A DNA stretch of 35,821 nucleotides from Moraxellaceae bacterium UBA2477 (GCA_002342025.1 DDPD01000042.1:1-35821); one strand, 5' to 3'; shown: positions 15,973 to 25,329, numbered from the stretch's first letter. Numbers and translations: made by a program. Notes: generated by a model not told the origin, from the sequence alone.

Positions 15973-18720
15973 ATGTTTTCTCGTTTTGTCAGCGGCTTGT
16001 TCGGTACCAAAAATAATCGTGAACTAAAGCGTATGCGTCAGATCGTCGAGCGTATTAATGCGCTTGAGGCCACGACCGATGCACTGTCTGATGATGAGCT
16101 TCGGGCTAAGACGGCCTCGTTCAAGCAGCGCTTCCAAGCCGGTGAAAGTCTGGATGCGTTTTTGCCCGAAGCCTTTGCCGTATGTCGTACCGCTGCTCAG
16201 CGTGTGTTGGGTATGCGTCATTACGATGTGCAGATGATTGGCGGTATTACGCTGCATGAAGGCCGTATTGCGGAAATGCGAACGGGTGAAGGTAAAACGC
16301 TGACGGCAACACTGCCGGCGTACTTAAACGCTTTGTCTGGTGAAGGCGTGCATGTGGTTACGGTGAACGATTACCTGGCCGCACGTGACGCTGAATGGAA
16401 CCGTCCGCTGTTTGAGTTCCTTGGCCTCACCGTGGGTGTGGTGCGCTCGCAGCAGCCGCCAGATGAGAAGCGCGCGGCTTATCGTGCCGACATCACCTAT
16501 GGCACGAACAACGAGTTCGGTTTTGATTATCTGCGCGACAACATGGCGTTCCGATTAGAGGATCGTTTTCAACGCGGCCATGCTTATGCATTGATCGACG
16601 AAGTCGACTCCATCCTCATTGATGAAGCACGTACTCCCTTAATTATTTCTGGCGCTAGCGAAGACTCTTCGCGTCTGTATACCCAGATCAATTTGTTAAT
16701 TCCGCGCCTCACGCGTCAGGCTCAGGAAGAAACGGTCGATGGCGGTCACTACTGGATTGACGAAAAAGGCCGCCAAGTTGAGTTGACGGAAGCTGGTCAT
16801 GAGTTTGTTGAGCAATGCCTGGTAGAGATGGGGTTGTTGGCAGAAGGGGAGAGCCTGTACTCACCTGCTCATTTGAATTTGCTCCACCATGTGCATGCCG
16901 CGCTCAAGGCGCATGTGCTGTTCCAGCGTGATGTGCATTACATCATTAGTGGTCGTGACGTAGTGATTGTGGATGAGCACACCGGTCGTACCATGCCGGG
17001 TCGTCGCTGGTCCGAAGGCCTGCATCAAGCCGTGGAGGCTAAAGAAGGCATGCCGATTCAGGCAGAAAACCAAACGCTGGCCACCACCACTTTTCAGAAC
17101 TTGTTCCGCCTGTATCGCAAATTGTCCGGCATGACCGGTACGGCCGATACGGAAGCGCCCGAGTTCCACCAAATTTATGGCTTAGATGTGGTGGTGATTC
17201 CAACGCATCGCCCGATGGTGCGTGTGGACCATGATGACTTGGTCTACTTAAGCCCAGACGACAAGTACTTGGCGATTGTTAAAGACATCAAAGAGTATCG
17301 AGAGAAGGGTGCGCCGATTCTGGTCGGTACGGCGACGATTGAGACCAGTGAATTACTGTCGCGCTTGTTGCAGAAAGAAGGCATTGAACATCGAGTCCTG
17401 AACGCCAAATTCCACGAGCAAGAAGCTGAAATTGTGGCCCAGGCTGGCCGTTCCGGTACAGTCACCATCGCGACCAACATGGCCGGTCGTGGTACCGATA
17501 TTTTGCTCGGCGGCAACTGGAAAGCCGAAGCCGCTAAATTAGGTGACGCCATTACGCCGGAGCAAACCGAGGCGCTGCGTAAGGCTTGGGAAGAGGATCA
17601 CGCCCGCGTAATCGCTGCGGGTGGCTTGCACATTATTGGCTCTGAACGACATGAGTCGCGTCGTATTGATAACCAGCTGCGGGGTCGTGCGGGTCGTCAG
17701 GGCGATCCGGGTGTTACGCGTTTCTATCTGTCGCTAGAAGACGATTTGATGCGTATTTTCGCTAGCGATCGTGTGAAGAGCATGATGCGTTCACTGGGTA
17801 TGAAGCCGGGCGAAGCCATTGAGCATCCTTGGGTTTCGAAGTCGATTGAAGGCGCGCAGCGTAAAGTGGAAGCGCGCAACTTCGACATCCGCAAAAACTT
17901 GCTGAAGTATGACGACGTAGCCAACGAGCAGCGCCGTGCCATCTATACCCAGCGTGATGACATCCTCAGCACGAGCAGTATTAGTGAAAACGTCACGCTC
18001 ATTCATGATGACGTGGTGGACAGCATTATTAATGCCTACATCCCGCCGTTAAGCCTCGATGAGCAGTGGGATATTGCCGGTCTTGAGCAGGCATTACAGA
18101 CTGACTTTGGCATGACCTTCCCCGTGCAGCTCTGGCTCGATGAAGACAGCAAGCTCGATGAAGAAGGCGTGCGTGCGCGTCTGCGTAAAGCGATTTTGCA
18201 AGCGTGGTTGGATAAGCGCGAACGCATGGGCGATGACACGGCTAATCAGCTAGAAAAGCAGGTCATGCTGCAGATTATCGACCGCCATTGGAAAGACCAT
18301 CTGGCCGCCATGGACTACCTGCGCAAGGGCATTCATTTGCGTGGCTATGCCCAGAAGAATCCTGAGCAAGAATATAAGCGCGAAGCTTTCCAGCTGTTTG
18401 AGCAGCTCATTAACGCCGTTAAGTTGGAGCTGATCCAAACGCTGGCGCGTCTGCACGTGCCGACAGCGGAAGAGGTTGCTGCCATGGAAGCGCAGCGTGA
18501 AGCGGAAGCCAAGGCTATGGCCCTGCACTTCGATCATGCCGATGCCGCTACCGCTGAAGCCGAAATGGCTGCGATTGAGGCCGGTGAGCCACTGCCGACG
18601 CCAGTCCGTGCCGATGAGCCGCAAACCTTTGTTCGCGATGGCGCCAAAGTCGGTCGCAACGATCCTTGCCCGTGTGGCTCGGGTAAGAAATTCAAACATT
18701 GTCACGGTCAGCTGGCCTAA
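15973..18720 (+). CDS. secA: Preprotein translocase motor ATPase SecA
   Basis: Motor that drives unfolded preproteins through SecYEG. From the ATG at 15973 the protein has 915 residues, close to other gammaproteobacterial SecA. The Walker A motif MRTGEGKTLTAT is near residues 102-113, the DEVDSILIDEAR block near 210, the second ATPase half has ATNMAGRGTDILLGGNW, and RIDNQLRGRAGRQGDPG carries the arginine-rich motif. The C-terminus is a zinc-binding SEC-C tail (NDPCPCGSGKKFKHCHG), the SecB and lipid contact region. An in-frame GTG two codons upstream is possible. I see no secM-like arrest peptide upstream, unlike the enterobacterial arrangement. Confidence 0.98.
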   Translation: MFSRFVSGLFGTKNNRELKRMRQIVERINALEATTDALSDDELRAKTASFKQRFQAGESLDAFLPEAFAVCRTAAQRVLGMRHYDVQMIGGITLHEGRIAEMRTGEGKTLTATLPAYLNALSGEGVHVVTVNDYLAARDAEWNRPLFEFLGLTVGVVRSQQPPDEKRAAYRADITYGTNNEFGFDYLRDNMAFRLEDRFQRGHAYALIDEVDSILIDEARTPLIISGASEDSSRLYTQINLLIPRLTRQAQEETVDGGHYWIDEKGRQVELTEAGHEFVEQCLVEMGLLAEGESLYSPAHLNLLHHVHAALKAHVLFQRDVHYIISGRDVVIVDEHTGRTMPGRRWSEGLHQAVEAKEGMPIQAENQTLATTTFQNLFRLYRKLSGMTGTADTEAPEFHQIYGLDVVVIPTHRPMVRVDHDDLVYLSPDDKYLAIVKDIKEYREKGAPILVGTATIETSELLSRLLQKEGIEHRVLNAKFHEQEAEIVAQAGRSGTVTIATNMAGRGTDILLGGNWKAEAAKLGDAITPEQTEALRKAWEEDHARVIAAGGLHIIGSERHESRRIDNQLRGRAGRQGDPGVTRFYLSLEDDLMRIFASDRVKSMMRSLGMKPGEAIEHPWVSKSIEGAQRKVEARNFDIRKNLLKYDDVANEQRRAIYTQRDDILSTSSISENVTLIHDDVVDSIINAYIPPLSLDEQWDIAGLEQALQTDFGMTFPVQLWLDEDSKLDEEGVRARLRKAILQAWLDKRERMGDDTANQLEKQVMLQIIDRHWKDHLAAMDYLRKGIHLRGYAQKNPEQEYKREAFQLFEQLINAVKLELIQTLARLHVPTAEEVAAMEAQREAEAKAMALHFDHADAATAEAEMAAIEAGEPLPTPVRADEPQTFVRDGAKVGRNDPCPCGSGKKFKHCHGQLA

Positions 18721-18750
18721 GTCAGCTCAGCGCTAAGTAAGGAGTTCGAC

Positions 18751-19971
18751 ATGGCTGTGGGTGATCTGTCGCTACCCGTCATGCTGCCCATCAACGGCGT
18801 GCGTATTGGCATTGCTGAGTCGGGTATACGGTATAAGAATCGTCGCGATCTCGTGGTGTTTGAAATTGCTGAAGGTGCAGCGACGGCTGCCGTATTTACC
18901 ACCAACGCCTTTTGTGCCGCTCCAGTGCATGTGGCCAAAGCGCATTTGCAAGCGGGCTCGCCGCGTTACTTAGTTATCAACACAGGCAACGCCAACGCCG
19001 GTACCGGCGAGCCGGGTATGGCGGCCGCTCAGGTGTCTTGCCAAGCGTTGGCGGGATTGACGGATGTAGCGCCTGAACAGGTACTGCCCTTTTCTACCGG
19101 CGTTATTGGCGAGTTATTGCCGGTAGCGCGCTTGCAGGCGGGCTTGCCTGCCGCCTTGGCAGCGCTGGATGCGGATAGCTGGACTGCAGCTGCGCACGGC
19201 ATCATGACCACGGATACGCTGCCGAAAGGTGCCAGCGAGCAATTCACGGTAGACGGTAAGACCTACACAGTGACGGGCATCTCTAAAGGTGCGGGCATGA
19301 TTCGTCCGAACATGGCCACCATGCTCGGCTATGTGGCGACGGACGCTGCGGTAGCGCCGGATGTGCTGCAAGCCCTGTTGCGTGATGTCGTGGAAGGCTC
19401 TTTCAATCGCATCACTATCGACGGTGATACCTCCACCAACGATGCCTGCGTCCTGATTGCTACCGGCAAAGCGGGAAATGCGCCAGTGACCCGACCTGAA
19501 GGCGAGCTTTATAGCGCCCTGCATACAGTACTGACCCGGGTCTTCTTGCGCTTGGCGCAGCTCATCGTGCGTGATGGTGAAGGCGCGACGAAATTCATGA
19601 CGGTTCGCGTAGAAGGCGGCGGCAATATTCAAGAGTGTTGTGATGTGGCCTATGCCGTGGCGCATTCGCCATTGATTAAAACCGCGTTCTTCGCCTCCGA
19701 CCCGAACTGGGGTCGTATCTTGGCTGCGATTGGTCGCTCCGGTGTGCCGGCCTTGGATGTGTCGAAAATCAATGTCTGGTTAGACGATGTCTTGCTCTGC
19801 CAAAACGGCGGCGCGGCAGCGTCCTACACCGAAGCTCAGGGTGCCGCTGTGATGCAGCAGGCCGAGATCACTATCCGCATTGATTTGGGTCGTGGCAACT
19901 TTAGCGATACGGTATGGACCTGCGACTTCTCTTACGATTACGTCAAAATTAACGCGGACTACCGTTCTTAA
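18751..19971 (+). CDS. argJ: Glutamate N-acetyltransferase / amino-acid acetyltransferase
   Basis: Arginine pathway enzyme that moves the acetyl group from N-acetylornithine to glutamate, and in bifunctional members also uses acetyl-CoA. The protein has 406 residues. The self-cleavage site lies in GAGMIRPNMATMLGY, with T190 expected to become the N-terminal nucleophile of the beta chain. The conserved FNRITIDGDTSTNDACV block follows, and the C-terminus ends YDYVKINADYRS as in the family. AAGGAG at 18739-18744 is six bases before the ATG. It follows secA by 30 bases and may share its transcript. Whether this member is bifunctional cannot be read from the sequence. Confidence 0.96.
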   Translation: MAVGDLSLPVMLPINGVRIGIAESGIRYKNRRDLVVFEIAEGAATAAVFTTNAFCAAPVHVAKAHLQAGSPRYLVINTGNANAGTGEPGMAAAQVSCQALAGLTDVAPEQVLPFSTGVIGELLPVARLQAGLPAALAALDADSWTAAAHGIMTTDTLPKGASEQFTVDGKTYTVTGISKGAGMIRPNMATMLGYVATDAAVAPDVLQALLRDVVEGSFNRITIDGDTSTNDACVLIATGKAGNAPVTRPEGELYSALHTVLTRVFLRLAQLIVRDGEGATKFMTVRVEGGGNIQECCDVAYAVAHSPLIKTAFFASDPNWGRILAAIGRSGVPALDVSKINVWLDDVLLCQNGGAAASYTEAQGAAVMQQAEITIRIDLGRGNFSDTVWTCDFSYDYVKINADYRS

Positions 19972-19993
19972 GTGCATAGGTTCGCCCGCTCTG

Positions 19994-21019
19994 ATGTCTA
20001 GCGCCTTGCTTCGCGTGGTTGCCGCGGTCATTCGTGATCGCGACGGCCGCGTGTTGCTCGCGCAGCGCCCCTTGCACACGCATCAGGGGGGCTTGTGGGA
20101 GTTTCCCGGGGGCAAAGTCGAGGCGGGCGAGACCGAAGCGCAAGCCTTAAGCCGCGAGCTCACCGAAGAGCTCGGGTTAACACCTACCGCGCTTGAGCCG
20201 CTCATTCGTATTCGCCATGACTATCCCGATAAATCGGTTGAGTTGTCGGTGTGGCAAGTTACACGTTGGACCGGCGAGTCTTATCTAACGGGTTTATCAG
20301 AAACGCCTCACCAGCTAGGCCGAGAAGGGCAGCCCGTAGCGTGGGTAAGCCCAGATAACCTACTTCAACGTCCTTTCCCTGCGGCCAACCGACCCATTGT
20401 GTCGGCTGTGCGTATGCCCATGCGGTGGCGTATTACTCCCGCGTTAGCATCGCTGACGGATCTTCAGTCCTGGGCTGAGCAGCGCCTACCGGCTGCCCTG
20501 CAAGCCTCTTCAGATCAGCGCGAGGGCTGGCTGCTGCGCCTACCGCACTGGTCCGCACAGCACTATGCTCAGGCCGCCGACTATCTTCAGCGCTTTTTGT
20601 TGACGCATGCCGCACACGATTGTGTTGCACTGAGCCTGCATGGCGAGACGGCCTTGCTGAAGCAGTGGCCGGCCGTAACGCATTTCCACCTAACGCAGAG
20701 GCAGGTTCAGCAGTGTCTAACGCAGGGCGTGGTGCTGGAGACGCTTAAGGCGAGGCCAGAGCAGCAGTTCACAGCGGCCTGCCATAGCGCCGACGAGCTC
20801 GCCAGCGCCACGCAGCTAGGGGTGGATGCTGTGTTCCTGTCGCCTGTGCTAGACACGCCATCCCATCCGGGTGCGGCGACCTTGGGATGGTCGTCATGGG
20901 CTTCGCTTGTGCGCGGGGCCACGGTGCCGGTTTACGCCTTGGGGGGCGTTACGCCAAGTGATGCGGCTTACGCCCGCTCATTAGGCGGGCAGGGTGTGGC
21001 CGGTATCAGTCAGTTTTAG
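19994..21019 (+). CDS. Nudix (MutT-like) hydrolase fused to a ThiE-like domain
   Basis: A 341-residue two-domain protein. The N-terminal domain has a complete Nudix box at residues 40-62 (G-x5-E-x7-REL-x-EE-x-GL, all key residues present), preceded by VVAAVIRDRDGRVLLAQR as in MutT, which hydrolyses 8-oxo-dGTP. The C-terminal half, about 175-341, looks like thiamine phosphate synthase/TenI: HSADELASATQLGVDAVFLSPVLDT, SHPGAATLGW and ALGGVTPSDA. The same fusion, next to argJ and secA, is known in pseudomonads; the role of the ThiE-like part is unsettled. The chosen ATG lies 22 bases after argJ with no clear ribosome binding site. The 3' end overlaps yacG on the other strand. Confidence 0.88.
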   Translation: MSSALLRVVAAVIRDRDGRVLLAQRPLHTHQGGLWEFPGGKVEAGETEAQALSRELTEELGLTPTALEPLIRIRHDYPDKSVELSVWQVTRWTGESYLTGLSETPHQLGREGQPVAWVSPDNLLQRPFPAANRPIVSAVRMPMRWRITPALASLTDLQSWAEQRLPAALQASSDQREGWLLRLPHWSAQHYAQAADYLQRFLLTHAAHDCVALSLHGETALLKQWPAVTHFHLTQRQVQQCLTQGVVLETLKARPEQQFTAACHSADELASATQLGVDAVFLSPVLDTPSHPGAATLGWSSWASLVRGATVPVYALGGVTPSDAAYARSLGGQGVAGISQF

Positions 21020-21221
21020 CGGTATCGAAATCATCCAGATCAGGCGGTGTAGCTGCTGGAATGGCATATTTTTCGCTAGCCCACGCGCCTAGATCGAGCA
21101 GACGGCAGCGATCGCTGCAAAAAGGCTTGTAGGTCGCCGCTGCACCCCAAACCACGGGCTTGCTGCAACTCGGGCACTGCACCACGCGGGTGACCGTGGA
21201 GGATGTGTTTTCCGCTGTCAT
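21006..21221 (-). CDS. yacG: Zinc-binding gyrase inhibitor YacG
   Basis: Small zinc protein of 71 residues. E. coli YacG binds GyrB and blocks DNA binding by gyrase. The four cysteine ligands are C16, C19, C35 and C39 (C-x2-C-x15-C-x3-C), followed by a typical RLLDLGAWASEKYAIP segment and an acidic tail. The start overlaps the coaE stop as ATGA, so the two are probably translated together. The last 14 bases overlap the end of the convergent Nudix/ThiE gene. The linkage to coaE and pilD is common in gammaproteobacteria. Confidence 0.93.
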   Translation of the reverse strand: MTAENTSSTVTRVVQCPSCSKPVVWGAAATYKPFCSDRCRLLDLGAWASEKYAIPAATPPDLDDFDTAKTD

Positions 21222-21820
21222 GCTGACGCTAACTCCAAATACTGTTGATGCAGGGTATCTAACTGACGCTGCAAATCCGCCACGCTGCCTTCATTGCTAA
21301 CGATGTCATCGGCTCTTGCCAACCGTTGGCCACGCGACCATTGCGCTTGCATGATGGCCTTAATCTGCTCTGCGCTAACGCCATCGCGTTGGCTGGCACG
21401 GAGCATTTGCGTGGCCTCGCTGACATCAATTAGCAGGGTGCGTTGCACAAAATTTACCTGGCCACTTTCCCACAGCAAGGGCGAAGCCAGTACCGCATAA
21501 GGTGATGTAGCGGCCTGCAGTTGTTGCCTCAAGCCTTCGCGTATGGCCGGGTGAGTAATCGCCTCAAGTGCCAATCGTTGCTCTGGATCGGAGAACACCC
21601 GCTGACGTAGCCACGGACGATTGAGCTGGCCATTTTCGAGCAAAGCCTCATCGCCAAAATACTGATGAATAGCCGTTAACGCGGGCTGGCCCGGCGCCAC
21701 AATTTCCCGTGACACCACATCGGCATCCACAATGGTGATGCCCAGGGAGTGTAAGTAGTCCGTTGCCGCCGTTTTCCCGGAGCCAATGCCGCCGGTGATG
21801 CCTAAAATCCAGCTTGCCAT
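21218..21820 (-). CDS. coaE: Dephospho-CoA kinase
   Basis: Final enzyme of coenzyme A synthesis, phosphorylating the 3'-hydroxyl of dephospho-CoA. The 200-residue protein opens with the Walker A motif GITGGIGSGKT (7-17) and continues with the family blocks IVDADVVSREIVAPG near 31-45 and HPAIREGL near 97. It lies between pilD and yacG on the minus strand, 12 bases after pilD. No frameshift or missing residue is apparent. Confidence 0.95.
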   Translation of the reverse strand: MASWILGITGGIGSGKTAATDYLHSLGITIVDADVVSREIVAPGQPALTAIHQYFGDEALLENGQLNRPWLRQRVFSDPEQRLALEAITHPAIREGLRQQLQAATSPYAVLASPLLWESGQVNFVQRTLLIDVSEATQMLRASQRDGVSAEQIKAIMQAQWSRGQRLARADDIVSNEGSVADLQRQLDTLHQQYLELASA

Positions 21821-21832
21821 GCTGCGTTTTCT

Positions 21833-22666
21833 CTACAAAGGAAGTGGGAACCAGAACAACAGCAACCCCGAGGCTGCAAGCGCAGGGCCGAAGGGGAACT
21901 CCCCCAGCGCACCTTTGCGGACTCTGAACCAGAGCGCAATGAGCAACCCCAGCAACGATGACATGAGCAGAAGTTGGGGCAGCACTAAACCACCCAGCCA
22001 GGCACCCAGCGCGGCGAGCAGTTTTGTATCGCCACCGCCCAGGCCATCGCGACCGGTGACTAATCGGAAGCCGGTCGCCATGAGCCAGAAAACGGAGAAG
22101 CCGGCCATGGCACCCCAGAGCGCTTGCTGAAGGCTTAGGTCTAACGGGTTTTGGCCGATGCTGGCGAGAAATAGCCCTACCCAAAGCAGCGGCAGGGTGA
22201 TGCGATCGGGCAGCCATTGGCTATTCCAATCGATGATACCACCGACCACCAGCGTCATTGAGAAGCCGTAGACCGCAAGCGCGCCCAACACATCTCCGGT
22301 GAACTGCCACGCCACTACCGCTAAGGCGGCGCTAATGAGCTCCACCAGCGGATACCGAATACTGATGGCGGCGTGACAGTGGCTGCAGCGTCCGCGCAGT
22401 AATAGCCAGCTGACGACCGGGATGAGGTTACGGTAGCGAATGGGGGTGGCGCACTGTGGGCAGTGAGAGCGCGGCAGACTCAGCGACAATGAGGGCGTGG
22501 GTGAAGCAGATTCCGGCTTGATGCCTTGCTCCACCAGGTAGGCCTCCAGCTCTGCTTGCCATTCTTGCTCAATGATGCGCGGCAAACGATAAATCACGAC
22601 ATTGGCAAAGCTGCCCAAAATGAGGCCAAGCAGGGCGATTAAGGCCAGCAGCAGGGTGTTATCCAT
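21833..22666 (-). CDS. pilD: Type IV prepilin peptidase / N-methyltransferase
   Basis: Inner-membrane aspartyl protease of family A24 that cleaves the prepilin leader and methylates the new N-terminal residue. From the ATG at 22666 the protein has 277 residues. The N-terminal GSFANVVIYRLP block, the zinc-binding cysteines C69, C72, C94 and C97, and the catalytic aspartates in IID (D146) and GGGD (D213) are all present, along with several membrane segments. An in-frame TTG one codon upstream is unlikely as the start. The ATG shares one base with the pilC stop. The substrate is presumably the PilA encoded upstream in the operon. Confidence 0.94.
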   Translation of the reverse strand: MDNTLLLALIALLGLILGSFANVVIYRLPRIIEQEWQAELEAYLVEQGIKPESASPTPSLSLSLPRSHCPQCATPIRYRNLIPVVSWLLLRGRCSHCHAAISIRYPLVELISAALAVVAWQFTGDVLGALAVYGFSMTLVVGGIIDWNSQWLPDRITLPLLWVGLFLASIGQNPLDLSLQQALWGAMAGFSVFWLMATGFRLVTGRDGLGGGDTKLLAALGAWLGGLVLPQLLLMSSLLGLLIALWFRVRKGALGEFPFGPALAASGLLLFWFPLPL

Positions 22667-23709
22667 CAAATCGCATTTCCTAGTTCAAATAAAGGCAAGT
22701 ACAGCGCCATGACGATGATCCCGACGAGCACTCCGAGGCCAGCCATTAATACCGGCTCAAGCAACTTGAGTAGCAGAGTGCAGCGGCTCTCAAGCGCATC
22801 TTCAAAGTGTTTAGCCAACTCATCGAGCAGACTGACGAGCATACCGGATTCCTCGCCAATCGCGATCATCTGTGCGCTATGGGAGGGATAAGTTGCCTGT
22901 GATGCAAGGCTATCTGAGAGTCGTTGGCCCTGAGCAACTGCTTGATAAATCTCCGCTTGGGCAGGAGACAGCGGCGACTCCGCCACCAAGCTCGCGCTTT
23001 CAGTGAGGGCGTCCAATAAGGGGAGCCCGGCACGTAAGGTTTCGTGGAGTGTGCGGTGCCACAAGCCTAGCCAATAGGCTTTGGATAGGCCGCCGGCTAA
23101 GGGTAAATGCCATAAGACCTTGAGTAAAAATGAGCGAAATGGCGCTTGGGTTCTCCAACTGTGCCTAGCCCAAAGCAACAGCACAGTAAGCAGCACGATG
23201 CAGGGAAGAGTCAGCCATTGAACGAGCGTACTCAGCGCCATGATCTGGAGAGTCAGCCACGGTAATTCAGCACCAAAGCTTTGATAGAGATCGGCAAAGC
23301 CGGGCACGACACGCCACAGCAGAAAAGTGGTAACGGCCAGAGCACCCAAAAGCACAGCCAATGGATAGCGTATCGCAGCCATTACTTGAGCCTTTAATTG
23401 GATGCGCCGCGCCTGCCACTGCGCTAGGCGCTGAATCTGAAGATCGAGCTGACCAGAGCGCTCCGCCACGGCCAGCAGTTGCACATCGCTGCGTCGGAAT
23501 CCGGTTTGATGCGCCAGCGTTGCGGCAAACCCTTGGCCTTGCTCGATGCCCGTCAGAACCGGCTGCCAATAGGCTTGCAGGTTGCTAGAGCACTGCAGAT
23601 GCAACAGCGATATCGCAGGGTGAAGAGCAATGCCCGCGTGTAATAACGTCGCCAGTTGCTGAAGCCAGCGTTGCTGCTGAAGTGCAGTGGCCGGCTTAGG
23701 CTTCCTCAT
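22666..23709 (-). CDS. pilC: Pilus assembly platform protein PilC, N-terminally short
   Basis: Inner-membrane platform protein (GspF family) working with the PilB motor. From the ATG at 23709 it has 347 residues, compared with about 400 usual. Two GspF domains are visible: the first begins RWLQQLATLLHAGIALHPAI, the second ends PVLMAGLGVLVGIIVMALYLPLFELG. The family's usual first 55-65 residues before this domain are missing. Upstream in-frame starts (23733, 23769) add only residues encoded within pilB and do not restore that segment. No strong ribosome binding site is visible and the start overlaps pilB by 14 bases. HofC-like proteins are the nearest alternative name. Confidence 0.86.
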   Translation of the reverse strand: MRKPKPATALQQQRWLQQLATLLHAGIALHPAISLLHLQCSSNLQAYWQPVLTGIEQGQGFAATLAHQTGFRRSDVQLLAVAERSGQLDLQIQRLAQWQARRIQLKAQVMAAIRYPLAVLLGALAVTTFLLWRVVPGFADLYQSFGAELPWLTLQIMALSTLVQWLTLPCIVLLTVLLLWARHSWRTQAPFRSFLLKVLWHLPLAGGLSKAYWLGLWHRTLHETLRAGLPLLDALTESASLVAESPLSPAQAEIYQAVAQGQRLSDSLASQATYPSHSAQMIAIGEESGMLVSLLDELAKHFEDALESRCTLLLKLLEPVLMAGLGVLVGIIVMALYLPLFELGNAI

Positions 23710-24850
23710 AGCCCAGTACGCGATGCAATTCATGGCGACTGACAGAGCCTTGCTGCCACAAGGCTTCACCTCCAGCGCGTAAGCTCGACCAGCCGGACTT
23801 TACCGCACAGGCTTGAAGCGCATGCCGGTCTGCACCCGAGAGGCAGAGCTGGGCGAGTGCGGGTGACATCTCAATATGCTCGAACAAACCAATGCGCTGG
23901 CTATGCCCTTGTTGGCAGGCCTCACAACCGTGTCCGGCACTAAAGCCACCGTGCTGGGTGTCAATGACTTTGCACCGATCACACAAGCGCCGAATAAGTC
24001 GCTGCGTGACAACTAAGCGCAAACTATCGGCGAGCAGGTAGGCAGGAACACCTAAGTGCCGCAATCGGCTGAGTGCTTCAATTGCAGTGCCTGAATGTAA
24101 TGTGGACAGCACGAGATGCCCGGTCTCCGCGGCCTGTAAAGCCATTTCTGCGGCTTCACGATCACGAATTTCACCGACCATTAAAACGTCTGGGTCCTGA
24201 CGAAGCAGGGCTTTAAGTATCTCAGCAAAGCCCAAGCCAATACGCGGTTGTATGGGCGTTTGGTTAATGCCGGGTAGTAGTCGCTCAACGGGATCTTCAA
24301 TGGTAGCGATGTGACGGTGACGGGCATTTAGGTGCTGTAAACAGGCGTAGAGCGAGGTGGTTTTACCGGCGCCGGTGGGGCCGGTGATCAGAATCAAACC
24401 GTCCGGCCGGGTCAAATGATGAAGCAAGGCATGCTCAGTGCTCGCGGGAAGATGTAATGCGGCCAGCGTTGCCGTGTGACCTGCATCCGCTAGTCGCAAG
24501 CACAGCTTCTCGCCATGCAGAGTTGGAATGCTCGCCACACGAATGTGGCTCAGCCCCTGGCCAGCATCGCCAAGGCGGCCATCTTGAGGTAGTCGCTTCT
24601 CGGCCAGATCCATTTGCGCCATCACTTTCAGCCGAGAAACCAGTCGTGGCTGCCAAAGTGGGGGTACATCGAGCCAGTCCTGTAGCAAACCATTAATCCT
24701 TAAGCGCAGGCAGGCTCCTTGCGGCTGCGGATCAATATGCAGATCAGATGCCCCGAGTTGCTGAGCTCGTATCAAGAGCGAGGTGACCCAGGGCACCACC
24801 TCTTGGTCTTGCCGAGGCAAAACCAAGCCTTCCGACAACATCAGGCTCAT
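23696..24850 (-). CDS. pilB: Pilus assembly ATPase PilB/HofB-like, without N-terminal domain
   Basis: GspE/PilB family ATPase that powers pilin extrusion. The Walker A motif GPTGAGKTT is at 157-165, the aspartate box around TIEDPVE, Walker B in VLMVGEIRD, the histidine box TLHSGT, and a C-terminal zinc site with two CxxC pairs (CDRC and CEAC). At 384 residues it is far shorter than the roughly 560 of PilB. It starts near the GASDLHIDP block and so lacks the N-terminal MshEN-type domain. AAGGG upstream supports the ATG at 24850, 11 bases after pilA. The context with pilA, pilC and pilD supports a pilus role. Confidence 0.88.
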   Translation of the reverse strand: MSLMLSEGLVLPRQDQEVVPWVTSLLIRAQQLGASDLHIDPQPQGACLRLRINGLLQDWLDVPPLWQPRLVSRLKVMAQMDLAEKRLPQDGRLGDAGQGLSHIRVASIPTLHGEKLCLRLADAGHTATLAALHLPASTEHALLHHLTRPDGLILITGPTGAGKTTSLYACLQHLNARHRHIATIEDPVERLLPGINQTPIQPRIGLGFAEILKALLRQDPDVLMVGEIRDREAAEMALQAAETGHLVLSTLHSGTAIEALSRLRHLGVPAYLLADSLRLVVTQRLIRRLCDRCKVIDTQHGGFSAGHGCEACQQGHSQRIGLFEHIEMSPALAQLCLSGADRHALQACAVKSGWSSLRAGGEALWQQGSVSRHELHRVLGYEEA

Positions 24851-24861
24851 GGCAGTTGCCC

Positions 24862-25329
24862 TTAAATCGCGAGACCGGTTTGCTGTTTGCTACAGCTAGG
24901 CGCCGACCCGTTGGCCACCGTTTTTCCAGTCCAGATGGCATCGCCGGCACTGGTGTCGACCTGCATTTCAATTTTGCAGGACCCCGCCTCATTATTCCCT
25001 ATGACCGCGACAGTCAGGGTTGTGCTGGTGCTCGACACGGTGATGCCATTGCTGGCCGCATACTTGGGCTGAGGCAGGGTGGTTTGAATTTCAGCAGCGG
25101 TATCGCACGCTGAACTGGTCATGCCGTTTTCAAGCAAGCATTCGGAGATGGCTAGCTTTAGCGGTTCGATCTGGCTGAGATTGACGGACCATTTCGCCCG
25201 CATCACGTAGTTTTGATATTGCGGAATTGCCACGGCGGAGAGAACGCCGACGATCGCGATCACGATCATGAGCTCGATCAAGCTGAATCCGTGTTGTGAT
25301 GGGTGCTGTAACTGAACGGGATATTTCAT
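24862..25329 (-). CDS. pilA: Type IV major pilin precursor
   Basis: Prepilin of 155 residues. A 14-residue leader ends in glycine (G14), followed by F15 SLIE with the conserved glutamate at mature position 5, and a long hydrophobic helix to about residue 36. Cysteines at 64, 75, 118 and 146 could make two disulfides; the last pair resembles the C-terminal loop of type IVa pilins. A strong AGGAGG (complement of 25337-25342) lies seven bases before the ATG. It is the first gene of a minus-strand run into pilB, pilC, pilD, coaE and yacG. I saw no clear sigma-54 promoter upstream. Confidence 0.93.
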   Translation of the reverse strand: MKYPVQLQHPSQHGFSLIELMIVIAIVGVLSAVAIPQYQNYVMRAKWSVNLSQIEPLKLAISECLLENGMTSSACDTAAEIQTTLPQPKYAASNGITVSSTSTTLTVAVIGNNEAGSCKIEMQVDTSAGDAIWTGKTVANGSAPSCSKQQTGLAI

